Assembly (NCBI RefSeq): GCF_004349355.1
Contig: NZ_SMFK01000002.1
Location: 248,001 to 312,000 of the forward strand
Length of the DNA: 64,000 nucleotides
Reading direction: 5' to 3'
Origin: Flavobacterium cellulosilyticum
GTDB lineage: Bacteria > Bacteroidota > Bacteroidia > Flavobacteriales > Flavobacteriaceae
The notes beneath the pieces were generated by a model. The model did no database searches and was not told the origin of the DNA. It saw nothing but the letters and a program-made list of their open reading frames with translations. Positions within the stretch are counted from its first letter, which is position 1. The number at the start of each line of letters is the position of its first letter. A program made the translations under genes and the position numbers. Shown here in pieces: positions 10,207-18,261 of the stretch.

Positions 10207-13169
10207 GTAAAGAAAACCAAATAGAGGAAAACCTCATAGTACAGCTAAAAGGGCTTAAATATGTGTATCGTCCTGAAATTGTCGACAGAAAAACTTTAGA
10301 ACTCAACTTCCGTCAAAAATTTGAAGCACTCAATCGTGTTCGATTGACGGATAGCGAGTATTTGCGACTACGCGAAGAAATCATAAACCCTGATGTGTTT
10401 GAAGCCTCTAAATTATTACGTGAAAGACAATATTTTCAGCGTGAGGATGGCACACCTCTTCATTACACATTAGTAAACAACAAAGACTGGTGTAAAAATG
10501 ATTTTGAAGTCATCAATCAGTTAAGAATCAATACAGAGAATAGTCATCAAAGATATGATGTTATTTTGCTCATCAACGGTTTACCAGTAGTACAAATTGA
10601 GCTCAAAAAGGGTGATATTTCACATCGGAAAGCCATGCAGCAGATTGTTGACTATAAAAATGAAGTTGGTAACGGCTATGCTAACTCACTGCTTTGCTTT
10701 ATGCAAATGTTTATCGTTAGTAATGGTGGAAGAACACTTTATTTTGCTAATAATAAAAATCAACATTTTGCTTTTAATGCTGATGAACAATTCCTACCAG
10801 TATATGAACTAGCAAATATTGACAATAAAAAAATCAATAACTTACATGATTTCAGTGATAAATTTCTAACCAAGTGTACCCTTGGCGAAATGATCAGTAA
10901 GTATATGGTACTAGTAGAGAGTGAGCAGAAATTGCTTGTAATGAGACCTTACCAAATATATGCTGTGAAAGCCATTGTAGATTGTATAAAAGACAACAGA
11001 GGTAATGGTTATATATGGCATACTACAGGTAGTGGAAAAACATTAACTTCTTTCAAGGCCTCTACTTTGCTGAAAAACAATCCAGATATTGAAAAATGTT
11101 TGTTTGTGGTTGATAGAAAAGACTTAGATCGTCAAACAAGGGAAGAATTTAATAGATTTCAAGAAGGTAGTGTAGAAGAAAATACTAATACAGAGACGTT
11201 AGTAAGGCGCTTATTATCTACAGATTATGCGGATAAAGTTATTGTTACTACCATTCAGAAGTTAGGATTAGCTCTTGATGCTACAAACAAGAAAAATTAT
11301 AAGGAGCGTTTAGAGCCACTTAGCAATAAACGTATGGTATTCATTTTTGATGAGTGTCATCGTTCTCAGTTTGGAGATAATCATAAGGCTATTAAAGAGT
11401 TTTTTCCTAATGCTCAGTTGTTTGGATTTACGGGAACACCAATTTTTGATGAAAATGCTACTTATAATATTCGAGAAGGGGAATATGCTTCGTATAAAAC
11501 CACGAAGGATATTTTTCAACAGGAATTGCATGCTTATACGATTACTCATGCTATAGAGGATAAGAATGTTTTGCGTTTCCATATTGATTATTTTAAAGGC
11601 AAAGGAACATATAATGCTAAACCAGGTGAAGCGATTGCACAACAAGCAGTTGTAGAAGCGATTATGGAAAAACATGATGCAGCTACCAATCAACGTAAAT
11701 TTAATGCAGTATTAGCAACGGCTTCCATTAATAATGCTATTGAATATTTTAAACTTTTTAAAGAGGCACAAAAAAAGAAACAAATCGAGAATACAGAATA
11801 TATTCCTCTGAATATTGCTTGTGTATTCTCTCCACCAGCTGAAGGGAACAAAGATATTCAGCAAATTCAGGAAGATTTAACACAGGAAAAAGAAGATAAT
11901 AAGCAAAATCCAGAAGAAAAGAAAAAAGCATTAACGGAAATAATTGCTGATTACAATATACAATTTAATACCAATCACAGTATTAATGAGTTTGATTTAT
12001 ATTATCAGGATGTTCAAAGACGTATTAAATACCAGAAATACAGCAATAAAGATTATCCACATAAAAACAAGATCGACATTACTATCGTAGTGGATATGTT
12101 GCTTACAGGTTTTGATTCCAAATACCTTAATACTTTGTATGTGGACAAAAACCTCAAATACCACGGACTAATACAAGCGTTTTCACGAACCAATCGTGTA
12201 TTAAATGACACGAAACCTTATGGTAATATTTTGGATTTTCGTTCACAGCAGGAACTGGTTAATCAGGCAATTGCTCTTTTTTCCGGAGGAAACAGCGACA
12301 ATGCTAGAGAAATATGGTTAGTAGATCCTTCACCAGTGGTGATGGATAAATTTAAACAAGCCGTAGAAAAATTGGGGGTGTTTATGCAGGATCATAATTT
12401 GCTTCGCGAACCAGAAGAAGTATATAATATAAAAGGGGATGCAGCAAAAATAACTTTCATTGAAAATTTCAAGGAAATACAACGGTTAAAATTGCAGTTA
12501 GATCAATTCACTGATTTGGACGAAGAACAAAAGGCGAAGATTGAAGCTATTTTACCAAAAGAAAATTTTCAGGAGTTTCGTAGTTCCTATATAGAAACCG
12601 CCAAACAATTTCAGAAAAGACAGCAGAAAGAAGGTGACGATGCACCACCTGAAATCCAGCAATTGGATTTTGAATTTGTTTTGTTTGCGTCTGCGGTAAT
12701 TGATTATGATTACATCATGAACCTGATTGCAGAGAGTACGCAAAAGAAACCTGCTAAGCAAAAAATGACCAAAGAACAGGTTATCAGCCTGATGAGTGCC
12801 AATGCTAATATGCTGGACGAGCAGGAAGATTTAACGGAGTACATTAACGCATTGGATTGGAACAGCGGACAAGATGTAAATAGTTTACGCAAAGGATACG
12901 AAGCTTTTAAAGACGATAAACATAACAAAGAATTGGCTGAGATTGCCCACACACACAAATTGCAAACAGCAACTTTAAAAGGTTTTGTTGAAAAAATAAT
13001 GACCAGGATGATTTTTGACGGAGAAGAATTAACAGACTTATTACAACCCTTGCAATTAAGCTGGAAAGAGCGTAGAGTAAAAGAACTGGCATTAATGGAG
13101 GATTTAGTACCCCAATTAAAAAAAATAGCCCAAGGGCGTGAAATTTCAGGACTAGCAGCTTATGAATAA
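10203..13169 (+). CDS. hsdR: Type I restriction enzyme, R subunit
   Basis: A 988-residue motor and nuclease subunit. The PD-(D/E)xK nuclease domain shows D119 and E133-L-K135 (YDVILLINGLPVVQIELKK). Superfamily-2 helicase motifs follow: Walker A GSGKT (276-280), DECH (383-386) and FTGTPIF, then a C-terminal helical region that would dock to HsdM/HsdS. With HsdS and HsdM it would cleave DNA lacking the host methylation after ATP-driven translocation. The length is within the usual 900-1100 range and no frameshift is seen. It starts inside the XRE stop codon and its end overlaps hsdS by 8 bases. Confidence 0.93.
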   Translation: MSKENQIEENLIVQLKGLKYVYRPEIVDRKTLELNFRQKFEALNRVRLTDSEYLRLREEIINPDVFEASKLLRERQYFQREDGTPLHYTLVNNKDWCKNDFEVINQLRINTENSHQRYDVILLINGLPVVQIELKKGDISHRKAMQQIVDYKNEVGNGYANSLLCFMQMFIVSNGGRTLYFANNKNQHFAFNADEQFLPVYELANIDNKKINNLHDFSDKFLTKCTLGEMISKYMVLVESEQKLLVMRPYQIYAVKAIVDCIKDNRGNGYIWHTTGSGKTLTSFKASTLLKNNPDIEKCLFVVDRKDLDRQTREEFNRFQEGSVEENTNTETLVRRLLSTDYADKVIVTTIQKLGLALDATNKKNYKERLEPLSNKRMVFIFDECHRSQFGDNHKAIKEFFPNAQLFGFTGTPIFDENATYNIREGEYASYKTTKDIFQQELHAYTITHAIEDKNVLRFHIDYFKGKGTYNAKPGEAIAQQAVVEAIMEKHDAATNQRKFNAVLATASINNAIEYFKLFKEAQKKKQIENTEYIPLNIACVFSPPAEGNKDIQQIQEDLTQEKEDNKQNPEEKKKALTEIIADYNIQFNTNHSINEFDLYYQDVQRRIKYQKYSNKDYPHKNKIDITIVVDMLLTGFDSKYLNTLYVDKNLKYHGLIQAFSRTNRVLNDTKPYGNILDFRSQQELVNQAIALFSGGNSDNAREIWLVDPSPVVMDKFKQAVEKLGVFMQDHNLLREPEEVYNIKGDAAKITFIENFKEIQRLKLQLDQFTDLDEEQKAKIEAILPKENFQEFRSSYIETAKQFQKRQQKEGDDAPPEIQQLDFEFVLFASAVIDYDYIMNLIAESTQKKPAKQKMTKEQVISLMSANANMLDEQEDLTEYINALDWNSGQDVNSLRKGYEAFKDDKHNKELAEIAHTHKLQTATLKGFVEKIMTRMIFDGEELTDLLQPLQLSWKERRVKELALMEDLVPQLKKIAQGREISGLAAYE

Positions 13170-14415
13170 AATACTAATACCAGAATTGCGGTTTCCTGAA
13201 TTCAGTTTTGAAAGAAATTGGAAGATTGAAAAGTTAAGTGAATTAGGGGAGCTAATTAATGGACTTACCTATAGCCCAGATGATGTTAGAGAAGAAGGAT
13301 TATTGGTATTACGTTCTTCAAACATCCAAAATGGATTAATAGATTTGAATGATCTTGTTTATGTCAGAAAAGATATAAAAGGAGCCAATCTATCAGAACC
13401 TAATGATATTTTAATTTGTGTTAGAAATGGTTCAAAAAAATTAATCGGTAAAAATGCAATTATCCCGAAAGATCTTCATTTTGTAACCCATGGAGCTTTT
13501 ATGACAGTTTTCAGAGCAAAGAACTCTGAATTTGTGTTTCAGTTGTTTCAAACTGATATGTATGATAGACTAGTTAAAGCTGATTTAGGAGCAACTATTA
13601 ATTCAATAAATGGGAAAAATTTTTTAAAATATGAATTTCCCGTTCCTGAAAATCCGAAGGAGCAACGAAAAATAGCAGATTGTCTTTCGTCTTTAGACGA
13701 AGTCATTAAAGCACAAAGTCTGAAGTTAGATTTACTTAAAGATCATAAAAATGGCTTATTGCAGAATCTTTTCCCACAAGGTGGAGAAACTGTTCCTAAA
13801 TTTCGTTTTCCTGAGTTTATTAACGATGCTGAGTGGGTGGAGAAAACGTTGGATGAGGTGGCTACTTTTTTAAAAGGGAAAGGAGTTTCAAAATCTGATA
13901 TTGCTGAAAACGGCAGTTTGCCTTGTATCAGATATGGAGAGCTTTATACTCACTATAATGAAACTATAAGTGTCATAAAATCTTATACAAATTTAAGTAC
14001 TAACGATTTAGTATTAAGTAAAGCGAATGATGTAATTATTCCTGCATCAGGAGAAACACAAGAAGATATTGCAACAGCTTCTTGCGTGTTAGCTGATGGA
14101 ATTGCTCTGGGTGGGGATTTAAATATCATTCGAACAAAAATTAACGGAGTGTTTCTATCTTACTTAATGAATAATGCGAAGAAAAAAGAAATAGCTCAAT
14201 TAGCACAAGGTATTTCAGTAGTACACCTTTATTCGAACCAGTTAAAAACCTTAAAAATCAACATTCCAAAGCTAAAAGAACAACAAAAAACAGCTTCTTG
14301 TCTTTCTGTCCTTGATGAACTCATTGCTTCACAGGTAAAACAAATAGAACATTTGAAACAGCACAAAAAAGGATTAATGCAAGGTTTATTTCCAAAAATA
14401 AATTATAGAAAATGA
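13162..14415 (+). CDS. hsdS: Type I restriction-modification specificity subunit
   Basis: A 417-residue specificity subunit with two target-recognition domains, at about residues 10-170 and 215-370. Each is followed by a conserved helical spacer (KEQRKIADCLSSLDEVI and KEQQKTASCLSVLDELI) and ends with a similar GL(L/M)Q(N/G)LFP stretch. The internal repeat is the normal HsdS architecture; each domain reads one half of a bipartite site. The start overlaps hsdR, and the stop overlaps the next gene through ATGA. The recognised sequence cannot be predicted from this alone. No second hsdS or recombination repeats for domain shuffling were noticed. Confidence 0.92.
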   Translation: MNKILIPELRFPEFSFERNWKIEKLSELGELINGLTYSPDDVREEGLLVLRSSNIQNGLIDLNDLVYVRKDIKGANLSEPNDILICVRNGSKKLIGKNAIIPKDLHFVTHGAFMTVFRAKNSEFVFQLFQTDMYDRLVKADLGATINSINGKNFLKYEFPVPENPKEQRKIADCLSSLDEVIKAQSLKLDLLKDHKNGLLQNLFPQGGETVPKFRFPEFINDAEWVEKTLDEVATFLKGKGVSKSDIAENGSLPCIRYGELYTHYNETISVIKSYTNLSTNDLVLSKANDVIIPASGETQEDIATASCVLADGIALGGDLNIIRTKINGVFLSYLMNNAKKKEIAQLAQGISVVHLYSNQLKTLKINIPKLKEQQKTASCLSVLDELIASQVKQIEHLKQHKKGLMQGLFPKINYRK

Positions 14416-15659
14416 ATACAATAATAAATTTTGCATCTTTAACAGAAGTAGCCCAACATTTTCGAAAAGATTTAATAGGAGATCATCGACCAATGAAAGA
14501 TTTAGTACTATTCTTTGCTCATAATGGCATTGGTAAAACTAGGCTTTCAATGGAGTTTAAACAGGCTGGAAAAGAGTTTGATAATGATGGCAGGGTAACT
14601 CAAAGAGATACTTTGTATTTTAATGCGTTTACAGAAGATTTATTTTCATGGAATAATGACTTAGAGCACGATACCAATAGGACTCTTAAACTTAATCCTG
14701 ATTCTGCATTTTTTGATGGACTATATGAATTAGATTTAGATGTCAAAATTGAATCATTCTTTAATAATTATGTAGATTTAAAATTTGACATTGATTATGA
14801 TATATCAACCGTAGCTTTTTCCAGAAGTATAATTGTTGATGGAAATGAGCAAACAGTAGAAAATATTAAAATATCAAGAGGTGAGGAAACTTTATTTATT
14901 TGGTGTTTTTTTCTTGCTATTTGTCAACTAGCTATCGACAAAGATCCTGCATATAGTTGGGTAAAATATGTTTACATTGACGACCCCATATCATCTCTTG
15001 ATGAAAACAATGCTATTGCCGTGGCATGCGATTTATGTAATTTAATAACAACTGAAGGTAACGAGATTAAAACTATAATTTCGACACATCATAGTCTGTT
15101 TTTCAATGTGCTTTACAATGAATTTGGCAGAAAAGTGAAAAACAAACGCTACTTTCTACATAGTAAAGGAAATGATGGTTATGCTTTGCAAGAGACAAAT
15201 GACACGCCTTTTTTCCATCATATAGCTACATTATGCGAACTGAAGAAAGTTGTTGAATCGAACAAAATCTATACGTATCATTTTAATTCATTGAGGAGTA
15301 TTTTAGAAAAGACCGCAACATTTTTTGGATATGATAGAATTGATAAATGTATCGATGGTTTAGAAGATGATGTGCTTTTTGAACGGGCATTGCAGTTATT
15401 CAGCCATGGAAAATATTCAATATTCGACCCAGTAGAAATGGGTGATGATAACAAAGAACTTTTTAAACGAATTTTAGCTGGATTTCTAGGTAAGTATGAG
15501 TTTTACTTTCCAGAAATTTTTAATGAAAATATAATATCTGAACCAGTGGAAGAAGTAGTGTTAGCAGCACCTGAAATTCAAGTTGAACAAGAAATTGGAG
15601 TAGCGGAAGAAGTTGCAATACAAACACCAGAAAAGGAATCAGAAAAGAACGAAAATTAA
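14412..15659 (+). CDS. ABC-type ATPase, candidate PrrC/RloC-like anticodon nuclease
   Basis: A 415-residue protein inside the hsd operon. The ATPase head shows Walker A NGIGKT (38-43), an ABC-like signature ISRGEE (154-159), Walker B YVYIDDPISSLD (187-198 region) and an H-loop STHHS (224-228). No long coiled coil or zinc hook separates the halves, so the size is PrrC-like (about 400 residues) rather than RloC-like. After the ATPase come R295-x3-E299 (LRSILE) and H332 (FSHGK). In PrrC the anticodon-nuclease triad is Arg-x3-Glu and a His 32 residues later; here the spacing is 33. Such nucleases are known to be held silent by a type I enzyme and released when it is inhibited. The last 40 residues are an acidic, low-complexity tail. 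The nuclease call is inference. Confidence 0.6.
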   Translation: MNTIINFASLTEVAQHFRKDLIGDHRPMKDLVLFFAHNGIGKTRLSMEFKQAGKEFDNDGRVTQRDTLYFNAFTEDLFSWNNDLEHDTNRTLKLNPDSAFFDGLYELDLDVKIESFFNNYVDLKFDIDYDISTVAFSRSIIVDGNEQTVENIKISRGEETLFIWCFFLAICQLAIDKDPAYSWVKYVYIDDPISSLDENNAIAVACDLCNLITTEGNEIKTIISTHHSLFFNVLYNEFGRKVKNKRYFLHSKGNDGYALQETNDTPFFHHIATLCELKKVVESNKIYTYHFNSLRSILEKTATFFGYDRIDKCIDGLEDDVLFERALQLFSHGKYSIFDPVEMGDDNKELFKRILAGFLGKYEFYFPEIFNENIISEPVEEVVLAAPEIQVEQEIGVAEEVAIQTPEKESEKNEN

Positions 15660-15660
15660 A

Positions 15661-17307
15661 ATGACACAAAAGGAACAACAACGATTGGGTAAAACCCTTT
15701 GGGATATAGCGAACGATTTACGTGGAGCAATGAATGCGGATGATTTCCGTGATTATATGCTTTCATTTTTGTTTTTAAGATATTTATCCGGCAACTATGA
15801 AGAGGCTGCAAAAAAAGAGTTAGGCTCAGATTATCCTAAAACAGATTCAAACATAGTATCGGAATTTGGGGTATCAACACCACTCCAATTATGGTATGAG
15901 GGAAATTCGGATGATATTGAAGAGTTTGAAAAACAGATGAGAAGAAAAGTCCATTACGTGATTAAGCCGCAATATTTGTGGAGTAATATTACAGAAATGG
16001 CAAGAACTCAAGATGATGAACTATCAGTAACCTTAGGTAAAGGTTTTAAATATATTCAAGACGAATCTTTTGATAGTGCGTTTCAAGGTTTATTTTCTGA
16101 AATCAATTTGAATTCTGAAAAGTTAGGAAAAACATCTACCGATAGAAACGAAAAACTTTGTAAAGTTATTACTAAAATAGCTGAAGGTATTGCCGATTTT
16201 TCTACTGATTCTGACACCTTGGGAGATGCATATGAATATTTAATTGGTCAATTTGCCGCAGGTTCTGGTAAAAAGGCTGGTGAATTTTATACACCTCAAC
16301 AAATTTCAACCATATTATCTGAAATTGTAACCTTGGATAGTCAAGACCCAACGACAGGTAAAAAAGACAAATTGGATAAGGTGCTGGATTTTGCGTGTGG
16401 ATCAGGTTCTTTATTGCTGAATGTGCGAAAACGAATTAAAGACAGCGGAGGACATATTAACAAAATTTACGGTCAAGAAAAAAACATCACAACCTACAAT
16501 CTTGCCCGAATGAATATGCTCTTGCATGGTATAAAAGATACAGAGTTCGAAATTTTTCACGGAGACACCTTGCTTAATCATTGGGATATATTGAATGAAA
16601 TGAATCCTAGTAAAAAGATTGAATTTGACGCCATAGTAGCCAATCCTCCTTTTAGTTTACGTTGGGAACCTAATGATACATTATCAGAAGATTTTCGTTT
16701 CAAAAGTCATGGTTTAGCACCAAAATCTGCTGCGGATTTTGCTTTCTTATTGCACGGTTTTCATTTCTTAGGAAAAGAAGGAACAATGGCAATTATTTTA
16801 CCACATGGTGTTTTATTTCGTAGCGGTGCCGAAGAGCGAATTCGTACAAAATTATTAAAAGACAATCATATTGACACAGTAATAGGTTTGCCTTCTAATT
16901 TGTTCTATTCAACAGGTATTCCAGTTTGTATTTTAGTCTTAAAAAAGTGTAAAAAACAAGATGATGTTTTGTTTATTAATGCTGCTGAACACTTTAAACC
17001 AGGCAAAAAACAAAATACGCTGAGAGAAGGCGACGACGGAGAACCAAACGATATTCAAAAAATTGTAGAAACCTATCAGTTCAGACCTGAACATATTGAA
17101 AGATATGCTCGTAGGGTTTCAATGGAAGAAATCGAAAAAAATGGTTATAATCTAAATATCTCTCGTTACGTAAGTACATCAGAAGACGAAGTGCAAATTG
17201 ATTTGGAAGACGTTAATGCTAAATTGACTTCAATAAACGAAAGCATCAAAATAAATACAGATAAACACAATGAGTTTTTAAAAGAATTAGGCTTAAATAA
17301 TATTTAA
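15661..17307 (+). CDS. hsdM: Type I restriction-modification methylase subunit
   Basis: A 548-residue N6-adenine methyltransferase. An N-terminal helical domain (RGAMNADDFRDYMLSFLFL) is followed by a SAM-binding motif (LDFACGSGS, about 242-250) and the catalytic NPPF motif (328-331). A C-terminal helical tail contacts HsdS. The start at 15661 is chosen because the family begins close to KEQQRLGKTLWDIAND and it lies one base after the stop of the ATPase gene. An in-frame ATG further upstream would only add a basic stretch read through that gene's tail. It is the last gene of the operon and is followed by a strong palindromic terminator. Confidence 0.93.
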   Translation: MTQKEQQRLGKTLWDIANDLRGAMNADDFRDYMLSFLFLRYLSGNYEEAAKKELGSDYPKTDSNIVSEFGVSTPLQLWYEGNSDDIEEFEKQMRRKVHYVIKPQYLWSNITEMARTQDDELSVTLGKGFKYIQDESFDSAFQGLFSEINLNSEKLGKTSTDRNEKLCKVITKIAEGIADFSTDSDTLGDAYEYLIGQFAAGSGKKAGEFYTPQQISTILSEIVTLDSQDPTTGKKDKLDKVLDFACGSGSLLLNVRKRIKDSGGHINKIYGQEKNITTYNLARMNMLLHGIKDTEFEIFHGDTLLNHWDILNEMNPSKKIEFDAIVANPPFSLRWEPNDTLSEDFRFKSHGLAPKSAADFAFLLHGFHFLGKEGTMAIILPHGVLFRSGAEERIRTKLLKDNHIDTVIGLPSNLFYSTGIPVCILVLKKCKKQDDVLFINAAEHFKPGKKQNTLREGDDGEPNDIQKIVETYQFRPEHIERYARRVSMEEIEKNGYNLNISRYVSTSEDEVQIDLEDVNAKLTSINESIKINTDKHNEFLKELGLNNI

Positions 17308-17350
17308 TTTTAGAGGTGCTTACATCCAATCTTGATTAAAGATTAATCTG

Positions 17351-17388
17351 AAATAATAAACCCTCCAAATTTGGAGGGTTTATTATTT
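17351..17388. terminator. Perfect 38-bp palindrome, bidirectional terminator
   Basis: Positions 17351-17369 are the exact reverse complement of 17370-17388. The core is ACCCTCC/GGAGGGT, flanked by A-rich and T-rich arms, so it can end transcription from both sides. It sits between hsdM and the convergent ORF6N gene and covers that gene's stop codon (17383-17385). Confidence 0.85.
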
Positions 17389-18261
17389 ATTTAAGATTTG
17401 TAGCATCCTGCCAACCTCAATATCCATTCTTGAAAAGGCAAACCATTTTTTACCCAAATCTTTTAGTGATGCTCCGATATGGTAAAGTTCGGTATCGTCA
17501 ATAATCAAAAAGCGGTCGTGAGCATCGGGAAAAATCTCAATTTCAATCGGGGGATATTGGCTGTTGTACCGTTGCACATCCAGCCGTAACTGATTGCTGA
17601 TAGTTTTGGTATAGATTGTTGCGGTTACATTATTGTTACGTTTGCCCAATAAAGTCAGTACCGTGTCATCTACATAATTATCCAGCAGGATAATGGAGCT
17701 TTTAGCACTCCGGATAATATCCGATACAAAGGTATAGGCATCAAAAACCTGCCCGTTGTAGAAAATACCTTTTTCACTGTGGAGCTTGTCGCTTTCCAAA
17801 GCCTTAAAAAGCTCTTCAAATTTTTGGTCAGCTTCCAGTTGTTTAATTTCAATCTTATCCAAACGATGAAACAAAGAAGCGTTGCTGATAAGCATTCTAC
17901 GCATTTCTACAAAGGCTTCCATAATTTCAACACTGACTTTAACGGCAATATCTGAACGTAATATGGCAGAAGCCATTGCAACCCCTTGTTCTGTAAAAAC
18001 ATAGGGCAAATAACGTCTTCCCCCGTAGTTCAAACTTGAGGTTCCAATTTGGAACCTCAAGTTTTCAACTTCTTCTTCGGTCAGTTGAAAACAAAAAGAA
18101 GCAGGAAACCTTTCAATATTTCTTTTTACGGCTTTGTTGAGGTTCTTTGTTTCCACCTCGTATAAGGAAGCGAGGTCGCTATCCAGCATCACTTGCTTTC
18201 CACGTATGGAATAAATCAGATTTCTGATTTCCGTTGTGCTAATGGTAGGCTTGTTTTCCAT
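17383..18261 (-). CDS. ORF6N (KilA-N-like) and PLD-like two-domain protein
   Basis: A 292-residue protein. Residues 1-125 are an ORF6N DNA-binding domain of phage type (VMLDSDLASLYEVETKNLNKAVKRN is its typical helix-turn-helix region, with RRYLPYVFTEQGVAMASAIL after it). Residues about 165-290 look like one phospholipase-D-type half: HDRFLIID (H-x-R-x4-D, a variant of HxKx4D) followed by GASLKDLG. The pair could be a DNA-binding protein with nuclease or binding-only activity. The start overlaps the topoisomerase stop by one base (TAATG), so the genes are coupled. Relatives are widespread in Bacteroidota mobile elements; the function is not established. Confidence 0.75.
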   Translation of the reverse strand: MENKPTISTTEIRNLIYSIRGKQVMLDSDLASLYEVETKNLNKAVKRNIERFPASFCFQLTEEEVENLRFQIGTSSLNYGGRRYLPYVFTEQGVAMASAILRSDIAVKVSVEIMEAFVEMRRMLISNASLFHRLDKIEIKQLEADQKFEELFKALESDKLHSEKGIFYNGQVFDAYTFVSDIIRSAKSSIILLDNYVDDTVLTLLGKRNNNVTATIYTKTISNQLRLDVQRYNSQYPPIEIEIFPDAHDRFLIIDDTELYHIGASLKDLGKKWFAFSRMDIEVGRMLQILNK

